NCBI RefSeq assembly: GCF_900143545.1
Contig: NZ_FREV01000001.1
Location: 496,001 to 560,000 of the forward strand
Direction: 5' to 3'
Length of the DNA stretch: 64,000 nt
DNA from: Loktanella sp. Alg231-35
GTDB lineage: Bacteria > Pseudomonadota > Alphaproteobacteria > Rhodobacterales > Rhodobacteraceae
Part shown: piece after piece, positions 44,079-52,936 of the stretch
Position numbering within the stretch: position 1 is the stretch's first letter
Layout: each line of letters starts with the position of its first letter
Program-made: the position numbers and the translations under genes
The notes under the pieces: model-generated
Databases searched by the model: none
Told to the model about the DNA's origin: nothing
What the model saw: the letters and a program-made list of their open reading frames with translations, nothing else

Positions 44079-44182
44079 GTTTTCTTAGTTATGCATCGCG
44101 TGCGCAATTGGAAGTCACGTTTGCGCCAGCGATTGCAATGATCGGCTTGCGTCCAGCTGCGCGCTTCAACATCCTAGGCGCC

Positions 44183-44752
44183 ATGAACGAGACAGATTCC
44201 ACCCTTGCAGGAAAGCTGCTGATCGCGATGCCGGACATGTCCGACCCGCGCTTTGCCAATACTGTGATCTATATGTGCGCCCACTCTGAAGAGGGGGGCA
44301 TGGGATTGATCGTGAACAAGCCGCAAAAGGACGTCAGCTTTCAAAAACTGCTTGAGCAGATGGATATTCCAACCGGCCCCGGTCTGCGCGAGATTGACGT
44401 GCATTACGGCGGCCCGGTGGATCATCAGCGAGGCTTTGTCCTGCACTCGAGTGACTATGCGTCCGAGGGTGGCACGCTTGACGTGGACGACACGTTTCGC
44501 ATGACTGCCACATTGCAGGTACTTGAGGACATCGCGAAAGGTGTGGGCCCCGATATCTCGATGCTGGCGCTTGGCTATGCTGGATGGGGGCCGGGTCAGT
44601 TGGAATATGAGATCAGCCAAAATGGCTGGCTGACCTGCCCGGCCAGTGATCAGATCGTCTTTGGTAACGATAATGATGGCAAATGGTCGGCGGCGCTCAA
44701 GCTGATGGGGATCGATCCGCTGTTGTTGTCATCGACGGCGGGGCGCGCATAG
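44183..44752 (+). CDS. YqgE/AlgH family protein
   Basis: A protein of 189 aa. The family pattern is clear: AGKLLIAMPDMSDPRFANTVIYMCAHSEEGGMGLIVNKP and GGPVDHQRGFVLHS, ending in ALGYAGWGPGQLEYEI. It is a small cytoplasmic protein of unclear role (AlgH influences alginate genes in Pseudomonas). ATG at 44183 was chosen, as upstream residues in the frame lack homology. Followed by two hairpins. Confidence 0.92.
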   Translation: MNETDSTLAGKLLIAMPDMSDPRFANTVIYMCAHSEEGGMGLIVNKPQKDVSFQKLLEQMDIPTGPGLREIDVHYGGPVDHQRGFVLHSSDYASEGGTLDVDDTFRMTATLQVLEDIAKGVGPDISMLALGYAGWGPGQLEYEISQNGWLTCPASDQIVFGNDNDGKWSAALKLMGIDPLLLSSTAGRA

Positions 44753-44754
44753 GC

Positions 44755-44800
44755 CAAATCCTCGCAGAGGATTTGTGTTCAAACTTCCCAAGAAAGTTTG
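44755..44800. terminator. Double hairpin between convergent genes
   Basis: Stem 1 CAAATCCTC/GAGGATTTG (44755-44763, 44767-44775) has a 3-base loop; stem 2 CAAACTT/AAGTTTG (44780-44786, 44794-44800) follows. They sit between the YqgE/AlgH gene (+) and the TlpA gene (-), a bidirectional terminator or a short repeat. Confidence 0.65.
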
Positions 44801-44805
44801 CCGCC

Positions 44806-45366
44806 TCAGGACGGGGTATCGATCAAAGCCTGCAAGATGGCCAAGGCACTGTCGCTTGACCAATCGGCTTCGCCGCTCATCCGGGCGATTTCCTGACCGT
44901 CCGGACCGATGATCAACGTGGCGGGCAGACCCAACACGCCGAGGCTGCGTGACAGGCTTTGCCGTTCGTCGGTGTGCAGTGGTAGATTCTCGACGCCGAT
45001 TTCATCAAAGAACCGTTCCATGGCAGGACGCGGGTTACGACCCGTCGCCACCGTCACGACCTGCAATGCCTCGCCGCCCATTTCCGCCTGCAATGCCGAC
45101 AGATGAGGCATTTCTTTGCGGCAGGGCGCGCACCATGTGGCCCAGAAGTTCAGCACGATGTACTGCCCGTCATAGGCGGCGAGCGTCATCTCTGAACCGT
45201 CCTCATGCAGAAACGGCGCATCCGACCCGTCCCAGGGTTCCGCATGGAATATCAATTTGCGCATATCGCCCTGCCGCAGGCTTTCCAGCGCTGCGGTGTC
45301 GGCCACGGCTGTATTTGCAAGACCCATAAGGGCCGTATAAAGCAGGGCTGATATTAACTTTCGCAC
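44806..45366 (-). CDS. TlpA-family periplasmic thiol:disulfide oxidoreductase
   Basis: A protein of 186 aa. Signal peptide (about 1-22) and thioredoxin fold with active site WCAPC (Cys79, Cys82) in [17 protein letters not shown] and cis-Pro loop GLPATLII. It is probably a periplasmic reductase, e.g. in cytochrome maturation or methionine sulfoxide defence. It diverges from argH with only 14 bp between starts. Confidence 0.92.
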   Translation of the reverse strand: MRKLISALLYTALMGLANTAVADTAALESLRQGDMRKLIFHAEPWDGSDAPFLHEDGSEMTLAAYDGQYIVLNFWATWCAPCRKEMPHLSALQAEMGGEALQVVTVATGRNPRPAMERFFDEIGVENLPLHTDERQSLSRSLGVLGLPATLIIGPDGQEIARMSGEADWSSDSALAILQALIDTPS

Positions 45367-45380
45367 GGGCGACTTCCTTT

Positions 45381-46769
45381 ATGACAAAATCCGCAAACAC
45401 AATGTGGGGCGGGCGTTTTGCCGCCGGACCAGACGCGATTATGGAGGCGATCAATGCCTCAATCGGGTATGACCGACGCCTTGCGCCGCAGGACATCGCA
45501 GGTTCACGTGCCCATGCCGCCATGTTGGCTACCACGGGCATCATTACAGATACCGATGCAAAGGCGATCCGGGAAGGCCTGCTCACAGTCTTGTCAGAGA
45601 TTGAAACCGGGGAATTCCCGTTTTCGACCGCGTTGGAAGACATTCACATGAATGTTGAGGCGCGGTTGCGCGATCTGATTGGAGAGCCCGCGGGGCGTTT
45701 GCATACAGCACGGTCTCGGAACGATCAGGTGGCTGTCGATTTCCGGCTTTGGGTGCGGGATCAGTGCGATCAGGCTGATGAAGCGCTTAGCGCGCTCTGT
45801 GGGGCGCTTCTCGCGCAGGCCGAAGCGGGTGCTGATTGGGTGATGCCAGGCTTTACCCATTTGCAGACTGCGCAGCCAGTCACTTGGGGTCATCATATGC
45901 TGGCTTATGTCGAGATGTTTTCGCGTGACAGGTCCCGGTTTGCCGATGCGCGCGCGCGGATGAATACCTCGCCGTTGGGTGCCGCTGCCCTTGCGGGGAC
46001 GTCGTTCCCGATTGACCGTCAGATGACGGCAGAGGCTTTGGGTTTTGATCGCCCCATGTCCAATTCGCTGGATGCTGTGGCGGACCGTGACTTTGCGTTG
46101 GAGTTTCTGGCATCCGCCAGCATTTGCGCCATGCATCTGAGCCGGTTGGCCGAAGAGCTGGTGATCTGGTCCTCGGCCCAGTTCCGCTTTGTGAAGATGT
46201 CGGACAAGTGGTCGACCGGTTCCTCCATTATGCCGCAAAAACGAAACCCGGATGCAGCAGAGCTGATTCGTGCCAAGATTGGCCGGATTTTTGGGGCCAA
46301 TGTTGCGCTGATGACCGTGATGAAGGGTCTGCCTCTGACCTATTCCAAGGACATGCAGGAAGATAAGGAACAGACCTTTGATGCTGCCGATAATCTGATG
46401 CTGGCGCTGGCCGCGATGACGGGGATGGTGTCGGATATGACCGCGCAGCGCGAAAACCTGAAAGCCGCAGCGGCAAGCGGGTTTTCGACAGCGACTGACC
46501 TGGCCGATTGGCTGGTGCGCGAACTTGGGTTACCTTTCCGGGAAGCGCATCATGTGACCGGGTCTTTGGTGGCGATGGCAGAGGGCAAGGATTGTGATTT
46601 GCCGGATCTGACGCTGGCAGAGATGCAATCGGTTCACGACGGCATCCGTGCCGATGTGTTCGATGTGCTGGGGGTTGAGAACTCGGTCGCGTCCCGCACC
46701 AGTTTTGGGGGGACGGCACCGACACAGGTCCGCGCTCAGGTGGCGCATTGGAAAGAGGTTTTGAAATGA
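45381..46769 (+). CDS. argH: Argininosuccinate lyase
   Basis: A protein of 462 aa. The fumarase-superfamily signature is [12 protein letters not shown]; other segments are [18 protein letters not shown] and [18 protein letters not shown]. It cleaves argininosuccinate to arginine and fumarate. Its TGA overlaps the start of the lipoprotein by 4 bp. Confidence 0.96.
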   Translation: MTKSANTMWGGRFAAGPDAIMEAINASIGYDRRLAPQDIAGSRAHAAMLATTGIITDTDAKAIREGLLTVLSEIETGEFPFSTALEDIHMNVEARLRDLIGEPAGRLHTARSRNDQVAVDFRLWVRDQCDQADEALSALCGALLAQAEAGADWVMPGFTHLQTAQPVTWGHHMLAYVEMFSRDRSRFADARARMNTSPLGAAALAGTSFPIDRQMTAEALGFDRPMSNSLDAVADRDFALEFLASASICAMHLSRLAEELVIWSSAQFRFVKMSDKWSTGSSIMPQKRNPDAAELIRAKIGRIFGANVALMTVMKGLPLTYSKDMQEDKEQTFDAADNLMLALAAMTGMVSDMTAQRENLKAAAASGFSTATDLADWLVRELGLPFREAHHVTGSLVAMAEGKDCDLPDLTLAEMQSVHDGIRADVFDVLGVENSVASRTSFGGTAPTQVRAQVAHWKEVLK

Positions 46770-46939
46770 AACGTATTGCTTTGATTTTGACGATAGCAGC
46801 ATTGGCAGGATGTGGCGCTGATGGCGCGCCCTTTACGCCAAATGCCAGCCTTGGATTGAGCGTTGGTTCGGGCGGTGTCAGCACTGACGCCAGTGTTGGC
46901 GCATCCAACGGCACGGTGTCGGTCGGGGTTGGCATCTGA
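46766..46939 (+). CDS. Very small lipoprotein of the argH operon
   Basis: A protein of 57 aa with lipobox LAGC (Cys16): [18 protein letters not shown]. The mature part of 42 residues is Gly/Ser/Val-rich ([19 protein letters not shown]), low complexity. Its function is unknown; similar tiny lipoproteins follow argH in related genomes as far as I recall. Both ends overlap neighbours. Confidence 0.82.
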   Translation: MKRIALILTIAALAGCGADGAPFTPNASLGLSVGSGGVSTDASVGASNGTVSVGVGI

Positions 46940-47274
46940 TGCGCCCAGTGTTCTTTGCTCTAGCGATCTGGGGGGCGATCCACCCGGTGTATTATTTCAT
47001 CACCTGGTTTCAGGCCGAAGGCTGGAACCTCTGGGCGATGGTGGATGCTTGGCATGTGAATGCGGCCACCAGCGGGTTGGTCTGGGATCTGACGATTGCG
47101 GCTGTGACCCTGACGATCTGGATTTTGGTCGAGGTGGCCCGTTCGCGCAATTTCCTCAGCCTGATCGCTATTCCTGCTACATTCTGCATTGGGGTCAGCT
47201 GTGGTTTGCCGCTTTACCTCGCTCTGCGCGAGCGCATTGTTTATGCCAAAGACAAGCGTCTGGTGCGCGTCTGA
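46939..47274 (+). CDS. DUF2834-type small membrane protein
   Basis: A protein of 111 aa with three hydrophobic helices. ALAIWGAIHPVYYF, TSGLVWDLTIAAVTLTIWIL and IPATFCIGVSCGLPLYLALR match DUF2834. Unknown function. Its start shares a base with the lipoprotein stop. Confidence 0.85.
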   Translation: MRPVFFALAIWGAIHPVYYFITWFQAEGWNLWAMVDAWHVNAATSGLVWDLTIAAVTLTIWILVEVARSRNFLSLIAIPATFCIGVSCGLPLYLALRERIVYAKDKRLVRV

Positions 47275-47339
47275 ATCAGGGTTGGTCTTTGCCCGCGATC
47301 TGATATGTCCAAATCTGGTTTTGGACAAGGATCACAGGC

Positions 47340-48608
47340 TTGGATCACTTTCTTTATCGTGACGGCGCTCTTTATGCCGAGGACGTGGCCATCGCGGATA
47401 TCGCGGCGGCTGTTGGCACCCCGTTTTACGTGTATTCCACTGCGACACTGAAACGCCACTTCACCCTTTTTGATGAGGCGTTGGATTGGGGCGAGCATCT
47501 TGTCTGCTTCGCAATGAAATCGCTATCCAATCAGGCCGTAATCAAGTTGTTGGGTGATGCAGGCGCGGGCATGGATGTGGTGTCAGCCGGTGAATACCTG
47601 CGTGCCAAGGCCGCCGGCGTGCCGGGCGAACGCATTGTGTTTTCCGGCGTTGGCAAGACCGCCGACGAAATGCGCATCGCGATTGAAGGGGGGATTCGCC
47701 AGTTCAACGTCGAAAGCGAGCCTGAGATGATTGTGCTGGATCAGGTCGCCCAATCGCTGGGCGCTGTGATCCCGATCACCGTTCGGGTGAACCCCGATGT
47801 GGATGCCAAGACACACGCCAAGATCGCCACGGGCAAGTCCGAGAACAAATTTGGCATCCCGATCAGCCGCGCCCGCGACGTCTATGCGTTGGCCGCCAAT
47901 ATGCCCGGCCTGAAGGTCATTGGCATCGACGTGCATATCGGATCTCAACTAACCGAATTGGCCCCGTTTGAAGCCGCATACAACAAGGTTGCCGAACTGA
48001 CCGAGCAGCTACGTGCCGATGGGCATGAGATCAGCCGCCTTGATCTGGGCGGTGGTTTGGGGATTCCTTACGCTCGTTCCAACGAGGCGCCACCGCTACC
48101 GACGGATTATGGGGCGCTGATCCAGCGGACTGTGGGCCATCTGGGCTGCGAGATCGAAATTGAGCCGGGGCGGTTGATTTCGGGCAATGCCGGTTTGATG
48201 GTGTCCAAAGTCATCTACGTGAAATCCGGGGAGGATCGCGAATTTCTGATCCTTGATGGCGCGATGAACGATCTGATCCGCCCCGCCATGTACGAAGCAT
48301 GGCACGATATTGTGCCAGTGGTAGAGTCTGCCCCCGGTGTGGCACCTGCCACATATGATATCGTTGGCCCGATATGTGAAAGCGGCGATACTTTTGCCAA
48401 GCACCGCGACATGCCTGCGGTGAAGGCCGATGATCTGGTCGCTTTCCGCTCTGCGGGGGCTTACGGCGCGGTGATGTCGTCGGAATACAACTCGCGCCCG
48501 ATGATCCCAGAAGTGCTGGTTGATGGCGATCAATTTGCAGTTATCCGCCCACGCCCTACCTATGAAGAGATGATTGCACGCGATACGCTGCCACCGTGGT
48601 TAGACTAA
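47340..48608 (+). CDS. lysA: Diaminopimelate decarboxylase
   Basis: A protein of 422 aa. The PLP-Lys region is VCFAMKSLSNQAVIKLL, with HIGSQL and EPGRLISGNAG. It makes lysine from meso-diaminopimelate. The start appears to be TTG at 47340, preceded by AAGGA about 9 bases upstream; no ATG in frame lies just upstream. It ends an argH-lipoprotein-DUF2834-lysA unit. Confidence 0.94.
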   Translation: MDHFLYRDGALYAEDVAIADIAAAVGTPFYVYSTATLKRHFTLFDEALDWGEHLVCFAMKSLSNQAVIKLLGDAGAGMDVVSAGEYLRAKAAGVPGERIVFSGVGKTADEMRIAIEGGIRQFNVESEPEMIVLDQVAQSLGAVIPITVRVNPDVDAKTHAKIATGKSENKFGIPISRARDVYALAANMPGLKVIGIDVHIGSQLTELAPFEAAYNKVAELTEQLRADGHEISRLDLGGGLGIPYARSNEAPPLPTDYGALIQRTVGHLGCEIEIEPGRLISGNAGLMVSKVIYVKSGEDREFLILDGAMNDLIRPAMYEAWHDIVPVVESAPGVAPATYDIVGPICESGDTFAKHRDMPAVKADDLVAFRSAGAYGAVMSSEYNSRPMIPEVLVDGDQFAVIRPRPTYEEMIARDTLPPWLD

Positions 48609-48660
48609 CAAAGACGCCACCGCCAAAGGGAGAGGCCCGCTGAAACCTCGGCAAGACCAG

Positions 48661-51306
48661 ATGCGCCATTTGCGCCTGCCGGTCGCGTTTACGCGCGCTG
48701 GTATGGTGGCCGAAGAGGCTGTTCGCGCGTTTTGGCCTTTCTGGACGGTGCTGTTTGTGGTGCTCGCGCCGTTGATGATGGGCTGGCAGGACGAACTGCC
48801 GCTCGAGGTGTTCTGGGCCGCTGCTGTCATATCTGTCATTGGTTTGATTGCCACATTGGTCTGGGGTGTCCGCAAGTTTCGCGTACCCACCAAGGCCGAA
48901 GCGGTTGAACGCGTCGATGCTACGCTGCCGGGCCGTCCGATTGCCGCGGTGGCCGATGTGCAGGCCATCGGCAGTGGTGATCAGGCCTCCGAGGCTGTCT
49001 GGCAGGCCCATATGGCCCGCATGGCGGAACGCACCAAGGACGCCCGCCCGGTTGAACCGGATTTGCGGATATCGGACCGTGATCCTTATGGATTGCGCTT
49101 TATCGCGCTGTTGTTTTTTGTCACTGCATTGCTGTTTGGCTCGCTGTTCCGAGTGACTTCCGTAGGCGAGATTGTCACAGGTGGCGAACAGACCCTTGCA
49201 ACAGGCCCCGTTTGGGAAGGTTGGGTCGAACCGCCGTCCTATACCGGCAAACCTGCGCTTTACCTTAATGACATTCCCGCAGGCCCGCTGCGCGTGCCAG
49301 AAGGCAGCCAAATCACATTGCGTCTTTATGGTGAGGTTGGGGCGTTGACTGTTGCCGAGACGGTCTCTGGCCGGGTTGACGACGTGGGTGCGGCTTCAGA
49401 CGCCCAGCAGCAATTTGATATCACCCAATCGGGTACGCTGACGATCATAGGCGACAGCGATACCTCCTGGGAAGTGACCGCCGTTGAGGACCTGCCGCCC
49501 ACCGTTGAGCTGACCGGCCCGATCGAGGCTGATGCGCTGGGCGAATTGTCCCAGCCTTTCACGGCCTATGACGATTACGGGGTTGAGTTTGGGACAGCGA
49601 TCATCACGCTTGATCTGGCCACTGTTGACCGGCTGCACGGGTTGGTCATTGATCCCGATCCGATGGAACCGCTGGTTCTGGACCTGCCGATGCCATTCAC
49701 CGGGGATCGCGCGGATTTCGATGAATTCCTCGTTGATGATCTGAGCAAGCACCCTTTGGCCAATCTGCCTGTGATCATGCAGTTCGAAGTCTCGGATGCC
49801 GCCGAACAAACCGGCAGCTCGCTGGCTGAACCGATGATCTTGCCTGGTCGTCGTTTTTTTCAGCCCTTCGCCCGTGCGATTGTCGAGCAACGCCGCGATC
49901 TGCTTTGGTCCAAGGCCAATGCGCGCCGTGTGAACCAGATATTGCGCGCAGTTTCGCATCGCCCTGAGGGGCTGTTTTCGAACGAGACGACATATCTGCG
50001 GTTGCGTGCAATCATCCGCCGTCTTGATAACATGGCTGAGTTTGGCATGACCGATGAAGGGCAAGCCGAAGTGGCCGAGGCGTTATGGGAACTCGCCATC
50101 CAACTGGAAGACGGCCGTCTGGCCGACGCGCGAGAGCGCTTGCGCCGCGCGCAAGAACGGCTGTCAGAGGCGATGCGCAATGGTGCTTCTGATGAAGAGA
50201 TTGCTGAATTGATGCAGGAACTGCGTGAGGCGACTGACGACTACCTGCGCATGCTGGCCGAAGAGATGGAGCCCAACGACGGTACCGATCAGGCGGACAG
50301 TGGTGAGCAGGGCGAAACCATGTCGATGGACGAGCTGCAGGCGCTTATGGATCGCATCCAGGAACTGATGGAAGAAGGCCGTATGGCCGAGGCGCAAGAG
50401 CTGATGGAACAGCTTAACCAGATGATGGAGAACATGCAGGTCACTCAAGGTGAAGGCGGCGATGGCCCCCGAACACCGGGTGAACAATCAATGCAGGATC
50501 TTGCCGACACGCTGCGCGATCAAGAAGAGCTGTCGGATGACAGTTTCAGTGACCTGCAAGAACAATTCAATCCCAGCGATCAAGGCCAGCAGCAGCAACA
50601 GCCCGGCCAACAGGGCCAGCAAGGCCAAGAGCAGGGGCAGCAGGGCGAAGGACAGCGTTCTGGTGAGCGGCGAGGCCAAGGCCAGCAGGGCCAGAATGGC
50701 GGTCAGGAAAACCAAGGTGGCGAGCAGGGCCGCGGCCAAAGTGTGGGCCGTGACGGGCAAAGCGGTGAACAGCGCGGTGACGGTGCAGGTGGCGAAGGTG
50801 ACCCGCGCAGCCTGGCGGACCGACAACGCGCCCTGCGCGAAGAACTGGAGCGCCAGCGTGATGGGTTGCCCAGTCTGGATGACGAAGCAGGTGAAATCGC
50901 CCGCCGCTCGCTAGAGCGTGCTGAGGATGCCATGGAAGGTGCCGAGGAGGCATTGCGCAACGATGATCTGGCCGAAGCCATTGATCGTCAGGCCGAGGCC
51001 ATGGATGCGCTGCGCAACGGCATGCGCGAACTGGGGCAAGCGCTGGCCGAAAACCAGAATGCTGAACCGGGGCAGGGATCAGAGCAGGGTGAGGCCTCGG
51101 GCCGTCCGATCCCCGGTCAACGCGACCCACTGGGCCGCGAGATGGGCAATACTGGCCAACTTGGCACCGATCAGGAATTGCTGGGCCGCGAAGAGATCAA
51201 CCGCCGCGCCGAAGAACTGCTGGGCGAAATCCGCCGCCGCTCAGCCGAGCAGAACCGCCCCGAAGTTGAACGGGACTACCTGCGCCGGTTGCTTGATCAG
51301 TTTTAG
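48661..51306 (+). CDS. DUF4175 (TIGR02302) membrane protein
   Basis: A protein of 881 aa. Two helices near residues 20-65 and another at about 145-165, then a large periplasmic part. Residues 641-717 are a Gln/Gly low-complexity tract (QQQQQPGQQGQQGQEQGQ), followed by long charged helices with heptad-like patterns. The sequence beginning RLPVAFTRAGMVAEEA and the domain order agree with the TIGR02302 family of Alphaproteobacteria. Function is unknown. Convergent with a zinc-ribbon membrane protein after 10 bp. Confidence 0.9.
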   Translation: MRHLRLPVAFTRAGMVAEEAVRAFWPFWTVLFVVLAPLMMGWQDELPLEVFWAAAVISVIGLIATLVWGVRKFRVPTKAEAVERVDATLPGRPIAAVADVQAIGSGDQASEAVWQAHMARMAERTKDARPVEPDLRISDRDPYGLRFIALLFFVTALLFGSLFRVTSVGEIVTGGEQTLATGPVWEGWVEPPSYTGKPALYLNDIPAGPLRVPEGSQITLRLYGEVGALTVAETVSGRVDDVGAASDAQQQFDITQSGTLTIIGDSDTSWEVTAVEDLPPTVELTGPIEADALGELSQPFTAYDDYGVEFGTAIITLDLATVDRLHGLVIDPDPMEPLVLDLPMPFTGDRADFDEFLVDDLSKHPLANLPVIMQFEVSDAAEQTGSSLAEPMILPGRRFFQPFARAIVEQRRDLLWSKANARRVNQILRAVSHRPEGLFSNETTYLRLRAIIRRLDNMAEFGMTDEGQAEVAEALWELAIQLEDGRLADARERLRRAQERLSEAMRNGASDEEIAELMQELREATDDYLRMLAEEMEPNDGTDQADSGEQGETMSMDELQALMDRIQELMEEGRMAEAQELMEQLNQMMENMQVTQGEGGDGPRTPGEQSMQDLADTLRDQEELSDDSFSDLQEQFNPSDQGQQQQQPGQQGQQGQEQGQQGEGQRSGERRGQGQQGQNGGQENQGGEQGRGQSVGRDGQSGEQRGDGAGGEGDPRSLADRQRALREELERQRDGLPSLDDEAGEIARRSLERAEDAMEGAEEALRNDDLAEAIDRQAEAMDALRNGMRELGQALAENQNAEPGQGSEQGEASGRPIPGQRDPLGREMGNTGQLGTDQELLGREEINRRAEELLGEIRRRSAEQNRPEVERDYLRRLLDQF

Positions 51307-51316
51307 GATCCTGAAC

Positions 51317-52093
51317 CTAGCCTGACGTAAAGCCTGCGATCATGTCCTGAATATTGCCAACCTGCACTTCCAGCCAGACCCGCAGTTGATCCACGGTCAG
51401 CACATAAGACGCCATGATCGGCTGTGTTTGGGGCAGGTTTTCGGTGATCTGTTCGGCAAAGACATAAGGCAGGATCAGAATAGCAATCAGGATGAGTACC
51501 CAGAAAAAGCCACGGCGAAAGCCCTGTCTGTGCTGCGCCTCTTCCTTTTCGTTGGCGGTCAGCCCAGAGGTGTCATTTGCCTCGGCGCGCGCGCGCAGGG
51601 CTGCGTTGATCTCGTTAATGTCCGGCACGGTGCGCAGATTTGCGGCTGCGCCAGCGGCTTCGGCAGCTACGGCCCCATCAGCGCCGGAGGGTGTGCCGCC
51701 TTCTTGTTGGGTCATTGAGGCGATGCGCTGGCGGGTCTGATCCGCGTCGACCTTTTCAGTGCGGGCGGGTGCGGGTTCTTCTTTGGTGGTGGCGGCAGGG
51801 CCTTTGCCATCGCGTGCCGCTTCTTGGCGCAGGATGTCTGCAACCGCACTATCAAGCGGCTTGCGCTCTGATGTTGCGGCGTCCGTGGGCGCGCCCGCTT
51901 CGACGGACTTGCCTTCAGACTTCGGAGCTGGTGTCAGCAGGCCAGAGGGGGTCTCGGGCGGTGGCACCACGGCCTTGTCGGTCTGGAACCAAGTCTTGGT
52001 GCAACTGGAGCATTGCACATCACGCCCGCCCTGCGGGATCACATCATCCGCAACGTCATACTCTGCGCTGCAGTTGGGGCAAATCAGCCTCAT
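51317..52093 (-). CDS. Zinc-ribbon (MJ0042-type) membrane protein
   Basis: A protein of 258 aa. The N-terminal zinc ribbon has two CxxC knuckles (CPNCSAEYDVADDVI and CSSCTKTWF), as in MJ0042-type domains. Next come about 125 residues of low complexity, then one membrane helix (about 195-215, WVLILIAILILPYVFAEQI). The role is not known. ATG at 52093 with RBS AGAAGGA. Divergent from ftsE; both upstream regions contain inverted copies of the same 16-bp sequence. Confidence 0.85.
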   Translation of the reverse strand: MRLICPNCSAEYDVADDVIPQGGRDVQCSSCTKTWFQTDKAVVPPPETPSGLLTPAPKSEGKSVEAGAPTDAATSERKPLDSAVADILRQEAARDGKGPAATTKEEPAPARTEKVDADQTRQRIASMTQQEGGTPSGADGAVAAEAAGAAANLRTVPDINEINAALRARAEANDTSGLTANEKEEAQHRQGFRRGFFWVLILIAILILPYVFAEQITENLPQTQPIMASYVLTVDQLRVWLEVQVGNIQDMIAGFTSG

Positions 52094-52096
52094 CTT

Positions 52097-52242
52097 ACAT
52101 ATCCTTCTGCCCGGCCATTTTGGTCGTTTGTTTTTTGCCGCCGCCTGCAATCTAGCAATGACTTGGCCAAACGCCAAGGATTTGCGCGCGTGCGGGGTGT
52201 CGGACATTGAAACCTGTTGCAGATTTGGGCAGAAGGACATGT
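52097..52242. repeat. 16-bp inverted repeat flanking the divergent ftsE/zinc-ribbon region
   Basis: The minus strand at 52112-52097 reads GGGCAGAAGGATATGT and the plus strand at 52227-52242 reads GGGCAGAAGGACATGT, 15 of 16 identical. Each copy contains an AGAAGGA ribosome-binding site, for the zinc-ribbon gene on one side and for a short leader frame ahead of ftsE on the other. Confidence 0.8.
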
Positions 52243-52265
52243 GTAGGCAAGGGAAAACGCCGTGA
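52239..52265 (+). other. Possible 8-codon leader frame ahead of ftsE
   Basis: An ATG at 52239 follows AGAAGGA and runs 8 sense codons to a TGA at 52263-52265 that overlaps the GTG start of ftsE at 52262 (GTGA). It would couple translation into ftsE. It may also be chance. Confidence 0.35.
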
Positions 52266-52936
52266 TTGAACTCGACAACGTTTCATATGGGTATGGCGAC
52301 ACAACACTTTTTTCCCAATTATCCCTGACACTTGCGCCGGGGTCCTTCCATTTTCTGACTGGGCCCTCGGGGGCGGGGAAAACGACGTTGCTGCGCCTGT
52401 GCTACGCTGATTTGCGCGCATCGGCAGGCAAAGTACGGCTTTTTGGGCAGGATGCCGCTGTCCTAGATCGCGATGCCGTGGCGATGGCCCGCCGACGTAT
52501 CGGCGTGGTTCATCAGGATTGCCAGTTCCTTGATCACCTGAACATCGCCGAGAACATAGCGCTGCCCCTGACCGTGTCGGATCGCGCCAATGAGGCCGCA
52601 GGCAACCTGCAAGAATTGCTTGATTGGGTTGGGCTTGCGCCGCAGTCAGGGCAACGCCCGCCAGAGCTTTCGGGGGGGGAGCGTCAGCGCGCGGCCCTTG
52701 CCCGTGCCGTTATTGTTTCGCCCGAGGTGATCATCGCCGATGAACCCACCGGCAACGTCGATTGGGAGATGTCGCAGCGCCTGCTGAGCCTTCTGGTCGA
52801 GCTAAACAAGATGGGCAAGACGATCCTGATTGCGACACATGATCTGGCGATGATCCGGTCGATGAAATCAGACGTCAGCGCGCGGGTTCTGCGCCTGAAA
52901 GATGGTCAACTGACCCAAGCCGGAGCAGAGCTATGA
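52262..52936 (+). CDS. ftsE: Cell division ATP-binding protein FtsE
   Basis: A protein of 224 aa beginning with GTG. Walker A GPSGAGKTTLL, Q-loop HQDCQFLD, signature LSGGERQRAALARA and Walker B VIIADEPTGN are complete. With FtsX it controls peptidoglycan hydrolase activity at the division site. The gene overlaps ftsX by 4 bp. Confidence 0.94.
   Translation: MIELDNVSYGYGDTTLFSQLSLTLAPGSFHFLTGPSGAGKTTLLRLCYADLRASAGKVRLFGQDAAVLDRDAVAMARRRIGVVHQDCQFLDHLNIAENIALPLTVSDRANEAAGNLQELLDWVGLAPQSGQRPPELSGGERQRAALARAVIVSPEVIIADEPTGNVDWEMSQRLLSLLVELNKMGKTILIATHDLAMIRSMKSDVSARVLRLKDGQLTQAGAEL

Noticed and set aside
44183..44752. Reading the YqgE/AlgH gene as a regulator of alginate synthesis
   Set aside because: No alginate genes in the window; the family name comes from one genus and the function is not general.
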